DNA from: JAJXWB01 sp039808645
GTDB taxonomy: Bacteria; Pseudomonadota; Alphaproteobacteria; Rhizobiales; Beijerinckiaceae
Direction: 5' to 3'
Length of the DNA: 36,011 bases
NCBI GenBank assembly: GCA_039808645.1
Contig: JBDHTL010000020.1
Coordinates: 1 to 36,011, forward strand
Position 1 is the first letter of the stretch; the number at the start of each line of letters is the position of its first letter. The notes under the pieces were generated by a model. The model saw only the letters and a list, made by a program, of their open reading frames with translations, was not told the origin of the DNA and ran no database searches. Positions 15,403-23,531 of this stretch are shown here, piece by piece. The position numbers were made by a program, and so were the translations under genes.

Positions 15403-16425
15403 GTGAGACAGATCTGGATCGAGAAGTTCGGCGCGCCCGACGTGTTGCGCGTCAAGGAGGCGCCCGATCCGGCCCCTGCCGCCGGCGAGCTTCGCGTGCG
15501 CGTCGAGGCGAGCGGCGTCAATTTCGCCGACATCATGGGGCGGCTCGGCCTCTATCCTGACCTGCCGCCCATTCCCGTCGTTCCGGGCTACGAGGTCGCC
15601 GGCCGCGTCGATGCGGCGGGGCCGGGCGTGGACCCCGCCTGGATCGGTCGCGACGTCATCGCCATGACGCGGTTCGGCGGCTATGCGGATGTCGTCTGCG
15701 TTCCGCTGGGACAGGTCTTCGCCCGGCCGGAGGGCATGTCGGCCGAGGAGGGCGCCGCGCTGCCGGTCAATTACATCACGGCCTGGCAACTCGTCGTCGT
15801 CATGGGCGGCCTGAAGAAAGGCGAGACAATGCTTGTCCATTCGGCGGGCGGCGGCGTCGGCGTCGCGGCGACGCAGATCGCGAAGCATATCGGCGCGACG
15901 GTCATCGGCACGGCCTCGAGCGGCAAGCACGCCGCGCTGCGCGCGATCGGCGTCGATCATCTCATCGACTACACGCGGGATGATTTCGAGACCCGCACGC
16001 GCGAGATCACGAGCGGACGCGGCGTCGAACTCATTCTCGACGCGGTCGGCGGCGAAAGCGTGAAGAAGGGCTTCCGCATTCTGGCGCCGACCGGCCGTCT
16101 CGGCATGTTCGGCGCTTCGTCGATGGCGACCGGCCGCACCCGCCATCCGCTCGCGCTCCTGTCCTTCGCCTTCAACACGCCGTGGTTCCGTTTCAATCCG
16201 CTCGCGCTGATGAACCAGAACAAGGGCGTCTTCGGCGTGAACGTCGGGCATATGTGGGATCAGACGGAACGCATCGCCGGCTGGTTCGACGAGATCCTCG
16301 ACCTCTGGCGCCAGCGAGCTCTCAGGCCGCAGATCGACAGGACCTTTTCCTTCGCGGAGGCTGGCGCGGCCCACGACTTCATCCAGAGCCGCCGCAACCT
16401 CGGCAAGGTCCTGCTCGTTCCCTGA
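15403..16425 (+). CDS. Zinc-independent MDR quinone oxidoreductase, VAT-1-like
   Basis: A 340-residue NAD(P)H-dependent medium-chain reductase of the quinone oxidoreductase type. The GroES-like N-terminal half carries SGVNFADIMGRLGLYP, and the Rossmann half carries LVHSAGGGVGVAATQIAKH, with AGGGVG binding NADP(H). Zinc-binding cysteines of alcohol dehydrogenases are absent. The C-terminal VNVGHMWDQ and RPQIDRTFSFAEAGAAHDF resemble VAT-1 homologues rather than crotonyl-CoA reductases. Start is GTG at 15403 with GGAGG 5 nt upstream. The neighbours on both sides give no pathway clue. The physiological substrate (quinone or enone) is unknown. Confidence 0.85.
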   Translation: MRQIWIEKFGAPDVLRVKEAPDPAPAAGELRVRVEASGVNFADIMGRLGLYPDLPPIPVVPGYEVAGRVDAAGPGVDPAWIGRDVIAMTRFGGYADVVCVPLGQVFARPEGMSAEEGAALPVNYITAWQLVVVMGGLKKGETMLVHSAGGGVGVAATQIAKHIGATVIGTASSGKHAALRAIGVDHLIDYTRDDFETRTREITSGRGVELILDAVGGESVKKGFRILAPTGRLGMFGASSMATGRTRHPLALLSFAFNTPWFRFNPLALMNQNKGVFGVNVGHMWDQTERIAGWFDEILDLWRQRALRPQIDRTFSFAEAGAAHDFIQSRRNLGKVLLVP

Positions 16426-16498
16426 AGCCGACGTCGCCGGGTTGCAGGGAAACGCTCGATAGGCCATCGTCCCGGCGACGACGGACAGGGACGGCGAC

Positions 16499-17833
16499 AT
16501 GGCGGGCGGGGCTGCGACGACAATTCTTGGCGTGAGCCCGATGGTCGCTTCGACCATCCTCCTCGCTGCGACCTACGCGGTCATCATTTCCGAGAAGATC
16601 AATCGCTCGATCGTCGCGCTGGTCGGCGCCTGCCTGATGGTCATCGCCGGCCTGCTGACGCAGGACGAGGCGATCAAGGGGATAGACTTCAATACGATCG
16701 GCCTGTTGACCGGCATGATGATCCTCGTGTCGATTTCGCGCCGGTCGGGCATGTTCCAGTATGTCGCGATCCGCGCCGCGCAGGCGGCCCGCGCCCATCC
16801 CGGGCGCGTCCTGCTGCTCCTGCAACTGGCGACCGCAATTCTGTCCGCGCTGCTCGACAACGTGACGACCGTCCTTCTGATCGTTCCGGTGACGCTGGCG
16901 ATCGTGAAAGAGCTGGACGTGCCCGTCTATCCCTTCCTTTTCGCCGAAATCTTCGCCTCCAACATCGGCGGCACGGCGACGCTGATCGGCGATCCGCCGA
17001 ACATCCTGATCGGCTCGCTGGCGGGTCTCGACTTCAATTCCTTTCTCGTCCATCTCGCGCCGATCATCGTCGTCGTCATGGCCGTGCAGGCGCTCATGAT
17101 CCATGTCCTCTGGGGCCGCTCCATGCGTTCGACGCCCGAGCACGAGGCTCGGATCATGGCGATGCGGGCGGTCGACAGCATCACGGACTGGGCCCTGCTG
17201 CGCCAGTCGCTGATCGTCATCTGCGGCGTCATACTCGGCTTCGTCGTCGCCCGCCCGCTGCATCTGGAGCCCGCGACGATAGCCATGTTCGGCGCGGCGA
17301 TCCTGATGCTCCTGGACAATTGGGAACATCACAACGAGAAGGCCGCCGAGAACATTCACTCGACCTTCTCGGATGTCGAATGGATCACGATCTTCTTCTT
17401 CGTCGGCCTGTTCATCGTCGTGAAGGGCGTGGAAGCCAACGGCCTGCTGTCGCTGGCGGCGACCAGGCTGACCGAGGCGACCGGCGGCTCGCTGCCGACG
17501 ACGGGATTCGCCATCCTCTGGGCGTCGGCCGTTCTCTCGGCGATCGTCGACAACATTCCGTTTGTCGCGACCATGATCCCGCTCATCAAGAACATGGCGC
17601 CGGCCTTCGGCGGGCCGGACGCGATCCAGCCGCTGTGGTGGGCGCTGTCGCTCGGCGCGTGCCTGGGCGGCAACGGCACGCTGATCGGCGCCTCGGCCAA
17701 TCTCACCGTCGCCGGCATAGCCGAACGCAACGGCGTGCCGTTCAGCTTCATGAAATATACGCTCTACGCCTTTCCGATGATGCTGGTCTCGGTGGCGATC
17801 AGCCACGTCTACATCTGGTGGCGCTACTTCTGA
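16499..17833 (+). CDS. ArsB/NhaD superfamily ion permease
   Basis: A 444-residue polytopic inner-membrane transporter with about 11-12 hydrophobic segments. Two re-entrant-like repeats are visible: the first around SALLDNVTTVLLIVPVTLAI and GGTATLIGDPPNILIGSLAG (residues about 118-178), the second around SAIVDNIPFVATMIPLIKN and GGNGTLIGASANLTVAGIAE (about 345-410). The paired DN and GTLIG motifs mark the SLC13/ArsB/NhaD/P-protein group. Substrate could be sodium/proton, arsenite, or an organic anion. No arsR or arsC is nearby, so arsenite is less likely. ATG at 16499 is the chosen start; no strong ribosome site precedes it. It converges on trxC. Confidence 0.85.
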   Translation: MAGGAATTILGVSPMVASTILLAATYAVIISEKINRSIVALVGACLMVIAGLLTQDEAIKGIDFNTIGLLTGMMILVSISRRSGMFQYVAIRAAQAARAHPGRVLLLLQLATAILSALLDNVTTVLLIVPVTLAIVKELDVPVYPFLFAEIFASNIGGTATLIGDPPNILIGSLAGLDFNSFLVHLAPIIVVVMAVQALMIHVLWGRSMRSTPEHEARIMAMRAVDSITDWALLRQSLIVICGVILGFVVARPLHLEPATIAMFGAAILMLLDNWEHHNEKAAENIHSTFSDVEWITIFFFVGLFIVVKGVEANGLLSLAATRLTEATGGSLPTTGFAILWASAVLSAIVDNIPFVATMIPLIKNMAPAFGGPDAIQPLWWALSLGACLGGNGTLIGASANLTVAGIAERNGVPFSFMKYTLYAFPMMLVSVAISHVYIWWRYF

Positions 17834-17839
17834 GGATGC

Positions 17840-17857
17840 CGAAGCGGCGCCGCTTCG
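17840..17857. terminator. Perfect 18-bp palindrome between convergent genes
   Basis: CGAAGCGGCGCCGCTTCG lies 6 nt after the permease stop and 29 nt before the trxC stop (convergent). The perfect symmetry gives a hairpin on either transcript, so it could act as a bidirectional terminator. No T-run follows it on either strand, so a REP-type or protein-binding palindrome remains possible. Confidence 0.45.
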
Positions 17858-17886
17858 CCAATCCCGCGCTCGCCGCCGGACGCTTT

Positions 17887-18324
17887 TCAATCTCGCGCGA
17901 AAGCGACGATCGCGCCGCGGCCGATCGCGCCGCTCTGCCGCTTCGCCTCGCGACCGTTCCTGAAGAGAATCATCGTCGGGATTCCGCGAATGCCGTAGCG
18001 CTGGGCGATGTCGGGCGCGGCCTCGGTGTCCAGCTTCGCGAGCCGCACCTTCGGCTCCAGGTCGCGCGCCGCCGCGGCGAATTCCGGCGCCATTGCGCGA
18101 CACGGGCCACACCACGCGGCCCAGAAATCGACGAGGACAGGGATTTCCGTCCGCCCGACAAGACGGTCGAAGGCGTCGGCGTTGGCGAGTTCGGCAGGGC
18201 GGCCGTCGAACAGCGGCGCGTGACAGCGCCCGCAATCCGGCGCCTCGCCGGCGTAGATGCGTGTCTCGGGCGCGCGGTTGAGCCCGCCACAATGCGGGCA
18301 GACGATGATGACGGCGTCTGTCAT
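17887..18324 (-). CDS. trxC: Thioredoxin 2 with N-terminal zinc finger
   Basis: A 145-residue cytoplasmic disulfide reductase. The N-terminal zinc ribbon has C9-P-H-C12 and C31-G-R-C34, and the thioredoxin domain has WCGPC (71-75) and the cis-proline region GIPTMILF. The zinc finger marks TrxC (Trx2) rather than TrxA. Role: electron donor to oxidised proteins, often under oxidative stress. ATG at 18324 is preceded by GAGGAA at 7 nt. It lies 100 bp downstream of the Mg-ATPase gene on the same strand and may be separately transcribed. Four zinc cysteines plus active site make identification firm. Confidence 0.92.
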   Translation of the reverse strand: MTDAVIIVCPHCGGLNRAPETRIYAGEAPDCGRCHAPLFDGRPAELANADAFDRLVGRTEIPVLVDFWAAWCGPCRAMAPEFAAAARDLEPKVRLAKLDTEAAPDIAQRYGIRGIPTMILFRNGREAKRQSGAIGRGAIVAFARD

Positions 18325-18424
18325 GGCGCGTTCCTCAGGATTGTGCAGGCAATGGCCGAACGCAAATATCGTCGCGCGATGCGGTTCTCGCAAGCGGCCG
18401 GCGCCGTCATGTCGTGATGCGGAT

Positions 18425-20983
18425 TCACGCCGCGATGGCGGGCCGCGCCCAGCGCCGCGCGACGTAGGCGCTCGCCAGATAGGCGGCGACGATCGCGACG
18501 ATCGAAACGGCGATGTGGAGCGGAAGAGGCGCGAACGACAGCCAGCCGCCGAGCGGCGTGACGGGCAGGGCGACGGCGACGGCCAGCGCGCCGAGCGACG
18601 AGGCGACAAGCGCTGGATGCGGCAGGCTCGCGAACAATCGGCCGCGCGACCGGATGACGAATATGACGAGAATCTGCGTCGCCATCGATTCGACGAACCA
18701 GGCGGTGCGGAACGTCGTCTCGTCCGCGTGGAATATGCGCAGCAATATGAAGAAGGTCGCGAGATCGAAGAACGAACTCACCGCGCCCATGACGAAGGTG
18801 AAGCGTTTCAGCGCCTCGAGATCCCAGACCTGCGGCTTCGCTGTCTCTTCCGCCGCCACGCGGTCGAAGGGAATGCCGAGCTCCGATACGTCGTAGATCA
18901 GGTTGTTGACCAGGATCTGAACCGGCAGCATCGGCAGGAAAGGCAGCAGCAGAGAGGCGGCGGCCATCGAGAGCATGTTGCCGAAGTTCGAACTCGTGCC
19001 CATCAGCAGATATTTCGAGACATTGACGAAGGTGCGCCGCCCTTCGACCGCCGCCTCCGCGAGGATGTGCAGGTCCGGTCGCGTGAGAATCATGTCGGCG
19101 GCCTGCTTGGCGACATCGACCGCGCTCTCGACGGAAACGCCGACGTCGGCGGCGTGCAGCGAAGGCGCGTCGTTGACGCCGTCGCCGACGTATCCGACGG
19201 TCGCGCCGCGCGCCTGCAACGCTTGGATCACTCGCGTCTTCTGCGCCGGGCTCACGCGGCAGAACAGGCTCGTCCGCGCGGCGGCGGCGGCCAGCGCCGC
19301 GTCGTCCATCGTCGAAATCCGGGCGCCGGTCAGGAAACTGTCCGCCTCGAGCCCGATCGAGCGCGCAAGATGACGCACCACGAGTTCGTTGTCGCCGGAT
19401 ACGACTTTCACCACGACGCCTGTCGCGGCGAGTTTGCTGAGGGCGTCGGCCGCGCTCGCCTTTGGCGGATCGAGAAAGGCGGCAAAGCCCGCGAAGACCA
19501 GCTTGTCTTCGTCCTCGATATGGCAGGAGGCGGCGTCGGCCGCCATGTTGCGCCACGCGACGGCGAGCAGGCGCATGCCCTCGCCCGCGAAGGAATCGTG
19601 CAGCCTCGCCAATCGCGCGCGCGCGCCGGCGTCGAGCGGGCGCACCGCGCGGTCGCGCGACTCCATATGCGTGCAATGAGCGAGAACGTCTTCCGGCGCG
19701 CCCTTGGCGATGAGAAGGCGCTTGCCCTCCTTCTCGAGAAGGACGGACACACGGCGGCGTTCGAAATCGAAGGGAACCTCGTCGATCTTGCGCCATTGCG
19801 TCGCGTCTGCGGGCGCGGGTCGCGCGAGCACGGCTTCGTCCATCGGAGAGCGCAGGCCGGTCTCGAACTTGCTGTTGAGCCAGGCGAGTTCGAAGACATG
19901 ATCGTCGTCCGCGCCATCCTCGCGGATCGCGCGCGCGAGATCGATGCGCGCCTGCGTCAGCGTTCCCGTCTTGTCGGTGCACAGCACGTTCATCGCGCCG
20001 AGATTGTGGATCGCCGGCAGATGCTTGACGATGACGCCGCCGGCCGCGAGCCGCATCGCGCCGCGCGACAGCGACACTGTCATGATCATCGGCAGAAGTT
20101 CGGGCGTCAGTCCCACGGCGAGCGCCAGGGCGAACAGAAAGGATTCGAGCAGGGGCCGCTCGAAGGCGATATGCGCCAGCAGGACGACGAAGACCAGAAT
20201 GCTGGTGAGGCGGACGACGAGCCGGCTAAAGTCGCGCATCGACCGCTCGAAAGCGGTCGGAGGTTCGCTCGCGCCGAGCGCGCTCGAAATGTCGCCCATG
20301 GCTGTCGCGGCGCCGGTGCGGACGATCAGCATCCGTCCGTTTCCGGCCACCACCGAGGCCCCCATGAACAGGCCGTTGCTCGCTTCCGCCATGTCGTCGG
20401 TCTGCGCGGGCGCGCAGGTCTTCTCGACCGGATAGGGCTCGCCGGTCAGGAGCGCCTGATTGACGAAGAGATCGTGCGCCTCGATCACGACGCCGTCGGC
20501 CGGCACAATGTCGCCCGCCCTCAATTCCACGACGTCGCCGGGCGCGAGTTGCTGCGTCGGAATGGAGACGAGCGCGCCGTCACGCAGCGTGTCGGCATGG
20601 ACGGCGACCGATTTTCTCAGCGCGTCGGCGGCCGTTTCCGCCCGAGCCTCCTGCACGACGTCGATCGCGATCGACATGGCGAGGATCGCGAGGATCGTGA
20701 CAAAGCCCGTGCGATCGCCGGTCGCCGCGGAGACCGCGGCCGCGGCCGCAAGGATCAGGATGAGAGGCTCGCCGAGCTTGCGCGCGATCTTGCGCAGCAC
20801 GACGAAGCGCGCGCGCTTGTCGAACGCATTCGGGCCGCATTCTCGCAACCGTCGCGCGGCTTCAGCGGACGACATCCCTTCGGCAGACGAAGACAGCGAC
20901 GCAAACAACCTTGCGATCGGGTTGCGCCAAAAGGGGCCCGGCGCCACGTCGACGTTCAGATCGCGCATCTGGCCCAGCGACAT
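18425..20983 (-). CDS. mgtA: Magnesium-transporting P-type ATPase (P3B, MgtA/MgtB type)
   Basis: An 852-residue P-type ATPase predicted to import Mg2+. Visible features are an actuator motif LLTGEPYPVEK, membrane helix 4 motif GLTPELLPMIMTVSLSRGA typical of P3B ATPases, the phosphorylation site CTDKTGTLTQ (Asp337), and the KGAPEDVLAHC nucleotide-binding region. The hinge motif VGDGVNDAPSLHAADVG and C-terminal helices follow. The ELLP sequence in M4 and lack of heavy-metal domains exclude Cu/Zn pumps. Two starts have good ribosome sites: ATG at 20983 (GGGAGAAG, 5 nt) and ATG at 21031 (GGAGG, 7 nt); the latter adds 16 Arg-rich residues. No MgtC is adjacent. Control by low Mg2+ is inferred from family only. 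Confidence 0.9.
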   Translation of the reverse strand: MSLGQMRDLNVDVAPGPFWRNPIARLFASLSSSAEGMSSAEAARRLRECGPNAFDKRARFVVLRKIARKLGEPLILILAAAAAVSAATGDRTGFVTILAILAMSIAIDVVQEARAETAADALRKSVAVHADTLRDGALVSIPTQQLAPGDVVELRAGDIVPADGVVIEAHDLFVNQALLTGEPYPVEKTCAPAQTDDMAEASNGLFMGASVVAGNGRMLIVRTGAATAMGDISSALGASEPPTAFERSMRDFSRLVVRLTSILVFVVLLAHIAFERPLLESFLFALALAVGLTPELLPMIMTVSLSRGAMRLAAGGVIVKHLPAIHNLGAMNVLCTDKTGTLTQARIDLARAIREDGADDDHVFELAWLNSKFETGLRSPMDEAVLARPAPADATQWRKIDEVPFDFERRRVSVLLEKEGKRLLIAKGAPEDVLAHCTHMESRDRAVRPLDAGARARLARLHDSFAGEGMRLLAVAWRNMAADAASCHIEDEDKLVFAGFAAFLDPPKASAADALSKLAATGVVVKVVSGDNELVVRHLARSIGLEADSFLTGARISTMDDAALAAAAARTSLFCRVSPAQKTRVIQALQARGATVGYVGDGVNDAPSLHAADVGVSVESAVDVAKQAADMILTRPDLHILAEAAVEGRRTFVNVSKYLLMGTSSNFGNMLSMAAASLLLPFLPMLPVQILVNNLIYDVSELGIPFDRVAAEETAKPQVWDLEALKRFTFVMGAVSSFFDLATFFILLRIFHADETTFRTAWFVESMATQILVIFVIRSRGRLFASLPHPALVASSLGALAVAVALPVTPLGGWLSFAPLPLHIAVSIVAIVAAYLASAYVARRWARPAIAA

Positions 20984-21073
20984 TCGAGCTTCTCCCGATC
21001 GTCCGCTCCGGCGCTCGACGCGGGAGCGCATTGCGGAGCCTCCGCCAATTCCCGTCCTCGCGCGAAGGCTTGC

Positions 21074-21177
21074 GACAATGGAGCATTGACGATTGTCATT
21101 CGATAACGAACGTTAATTCCTCCAACGGGTTTTGATTGTCTCACTCTCAGCTCTTTTGAGGCAATTCCTTCGACAAT
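21074..21177. promoter_or_regulatory. Divergent control region with four GACAAT/ATTGTC hexamers
   Basis: The AT-richer stretch between the Mg-ATPase and the small plus-strand gene carries GACAAT at 21074-21079 and 21172-21177, and its complement ATTGTC at 21092-21097 and 21135-21140. The first two form an inverted repeat with a 12-nt gap. They may be sites for an unidentified regulator. No clear -35/-10 pair could be fixed. Confidence 0.35.
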
Positions 21178-21227
21178 CGACATGCCGACGATATCATCGC
21201 GCCAGTAATCGTATGCGTGGGGCAGGC

Positions 21228-21458
21228 ATGTCGACTGGACCCGGAACGGATGAGCGGCGGGGCCGTCCGTGGGTTGAACGTTACCGCGATTTGCGCCGGC
21301 GCGTCGAACGGCTCGAGGCCATGTACGAGGACCGCGAGCAGCTCGCGACCATCATGGCGACCGGGCGCTACTTCAAGCTCGCCTATGCGACGGCGCGCGC
21401 TTACGAGCAGATCGAAAAGGAATTCGCCTGGACGCGCGAGGCGGACGCCTCGGACTGA
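21228..21458 (+). CDS. Small charged protein of unknown function
   Basis: I do not recognise a family. The product has 76 residues, is hydrophilic with no signal peptide or membrane segment, and is rich in Arg, Glu and Tyr. Residues about 14-40 (VERYRDLRRRVERLEAMYEDRE) look like an amphipathic or coiled-coil helix; YFKLAYATARAYEQIEKEF follows as a second helix. ATG at 21228 is chosen over 21213 because of the weak GGGGCAGG upstream; neither start is secure. It is divergent from mgtA and ends 3 bp from the convergent malQ stop. Coding potential is supported by distinct helix-like composition rather than the Arg/Gly noise of antisense frames. Confidence 0.6.
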   Translation: MSTGPGTDERRGRPWVERYRDLRRRVERLEAMYEDREQLATIMATGRYFKLAYATARAYEQIEKEFAWTREADASD

Positions 21459-21461
21459 TCG

Positions 21462-23531
21462 TCATGCGACACGACGCCGCGCGTCGAAGTCGGCGAGACG
21501 CGCGGCGACATTCTCGTCGTCCAGCATCGAAGCGGCGTCGCCGGGATAGCGGCGTCGCCAGTTCGGATATTCGGTCGTCGTGCCCGGCAGGTTCGGCTGG
21601 TCGCGCAGGCCCAGCGCGTCCTCGAGCGGCAGGATCGCCAGCGCGGCCGGCGTCTCCGCGACGAAGCGCGTCGCGGCGTCCAGCGCTTTCTCGGGCTCGT
21701 CAGACGCAGGCGCCGGACCATCGGCCACCTGCGCTTCCACGAAGGCGCGCCAGGCGAGGTCCCGTTCGGCGGCGCGTTCGTCGGCGCATTGCGCGCCGGT
21801 GCGGCCCGGCGGCAATTGTGCGAGCTGTTCGCGCGCCTCGATATCGCAGCCGCGCCACCAGCCTTCGATCGTCGCGGTGTCGTGCGTCGCGGTCATGGCG
21901 ACCGCGGTCGCCGGATACCAGTCGGGCGGATTGAACCGATCGTGGTTACGCTCGAATTGCAGAACCCGCAGGCCGGCGACGCCTTCCTGCGCCAGACGCT
22001 CGCGCAGGCCGTGCGGCACCGTGCCGAGATCCTCGCCGATGACCACGGCCTCGTGCCGGCGCGATTCGAGCGCCAGAAGGCCGAGCAGATCGTCCGTGGG
22101 ATAGCCGAGATAGACGCCTTCGGTCGCCGGCGCGCCATCGGGGACGAGCCAAAGCCGGACGAGGCCCATGACGTGGTCGATGCGCACGCCGCCCGCGTTG
22201 CGCAGCGCCGCGCGCAGCGTCGCGACGAACGGCGCGTGGCCGCTTGCGCGCAGGGCGCGCGGCGAGAAAGTCGTGAGGCCCCAGTTCTGGCCGAGCGGCG
22301 CGAGCATGTCGGGCGGCGCGCCGATCGACAGGCCGAGCAGGATGTCGCCCTGTTGCGACCAGGCGTGCGAGCCGCCGGCGTTCATGCCGACCGCGAGATC
22401 GGACAGGAGGCCGATCCGCATGCCGGCCGAAAGCGCCCGTCCCTGGGCCCGCGCCAGCGAACGGTCCGCCAGCCATTGCGCGAAGACGTGGAAGCCGATC
22501 TCGCAGGCGTTGTCGCGCGCGAAACGCGCGACGGCGCGCGACGTCGGGTCGCGCAATTCGGGCGCCCAGTCGCGCCAGTTCCATTTGGTGAAGTCGCGCG
22601 TGAATTCATGCGCGTGCAAGGCCTCGAACAGGGCATGGGCCTCGAGCGCCTCGCCGCCTGCAGCTCGAAAAGCGACAAAATCCGCGGCCGCCGCCGACGG
22701 CGCCTTCATGTCGCTCGCGCAGAAATCGTCGTAGAGCGCGCGCAGCAGCGTAGCGCGGGCGCGCGCCGCGCGCGGCCAGTCGATCAGACCGGACGTGTCG
22801 CTGTCCTCGCCGCTCAGGCGCGCCGCCATCGTCGCGACGCGCTCGGGACCGACAACGTCGGCTGGATCGGCGTAGAGCGCGTTGTAGAAGAGACGGCTCG
22901 ACGGCGAATAGGGCGTGTAGTGGCAATCGTCGGCGAGGAACAGCGCATGCGCGGGGCTCAGCGCGACGAGGTCGGCGCCGCGCCGCGCCGCGCTTTCGGC
23001 AAGTTGCGCCACCGCGCCGAAATGACCGACGCCGCCATCGCCCGCGCTGCGCAGCCCGTAGATCTGTGCGGCCAGCCCCCACATCCGGCCGCCGTCGGCG
23101 GCTTCTTCCAGCGTGCGCGCCTTGGACGGCGCGACGGCCAGCGTGACCTCGCGATCGGGCAGGGCGAGCCGGTGGTAGCCGATGCGGTCGACGCGCGGCA
23201 GGCGGCCCTCGTCGTCGATGCGCAGATCGGCCGCGCCGCCGAGTTCATACTCGATACGCACATGAGCGCCGGCCGGCGCTGCCGAACCGATCGCGATGCG
23301 CTCGCCGGCGCGCGCGACGATCAGCGGCCGCGGCGCGGCGTCTGCGCACTCCGCGGCAAGGCGCGCGCGCGCCTCGACGATCTGGGCGTCCGACTGCGCG
23401 GGCAGGCCGAGGGCGGCCAGCGCAGCGCGCAAGGTTTCGGCGCAGACGTCTCGATCCGCGCCCGTATTGTCGGTCCAGCGCGGCTGAAAACCCGCCTCGG
23501 CCGCGAGCCCGCGCAGGGCTGCGTCGCTCAT
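21462..23531 (-). CDS. malQ: 4-alpha-glucanotransferase (amylomaltase)
   Basis: A 689-residue GH77 enzyme that transfers maltooligosaccharide segments between glucans and releases glucose. Visible are VRIDHVMGLVRLWLVPDG containing the nucleophile Asp, VIGEDLGTVP with the acid/base Glu, and MTATHDTATIEGWW with the transition-state Asp. The length (about 690, like E. coli MalQ) and N-terminal extension fit the long MalQ type. ATG at 23531 overlaps the glgB stop (ATGA). Placed after glgA and glgB, it probably recycles short chains during glycogen turnover. No mal transport genes are nearby, so a maltose role is unlikely. Confidence 0.9.
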   Translation of the reverse strand: MSDAALRGLAAEAGFQPRWTDNTGADRDVCAETLRAALAALGLPAQSDAQIVEARARLAAECADAAPRPLIVARAGERIAIGSAAPAGAHVRIEYELGGAADLRIDDEGRLPRVDRIGYHRLALPDREVTLAVAPSKARTLEEAADGGRMWGLAAQIYGLRSAGDGGVGHFGAVAQLAESAARRGADLVALSPAHALFLADDCHYTPYSPSSRLFYNALYADPADVVGPERVATMAARLSGEDSDTSGLIDWPRAARARATLLRALYDDFCASDMKAPSAAAADFVAFRAAGGEALEAHALFEALHAHEFTRDFTKWNWRDWAPELRDPTSRAVARFARDNACEIGFHVFAQWLADRSLARAQGRALSAGMRIGLLSDLAVGMNAGGSHAWSQQGDILLGLSIGAPPDMLAPLGQNWGLTTFSPRALRASGHAPFVATLRAALRNAGGVRIDHVMGLVRLWLVPDGAPATEGVYLGYPTDDLLGLLALESRRHEAVVIGEDLGTVPHGLRERLAQEGVAGLRVLQFERNHDRFNPPDWYPATAVAMTATHDTATIEGWWRGCDIEAREQLAQLPPGRTGAQCADERAAERDLAWRAFVEAQVADGPAPASDEPEKALDAATRFVAETPAALAILPLEDALGLRDQPNLPGTTTEYPNWRRRYPGDAASMLDDENVAARLADFDARRRVA

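Noticed and set aside
16499..17833. Arsenite efflux pump ArsB
   Set aside because: Only the superfamily is supported; there is no arsR, arsC or arsA nearby and the substrate cannot be set.
18257..21106. 949-codon open frame on the plus strand opposite the Mg-ATPase
   Set aside because: Composition is Arg/His/Asp/Gly-rich with no motifs; it is the mirror frame of a high-GC gene with clear P-type ATPase motifs on the other strand.
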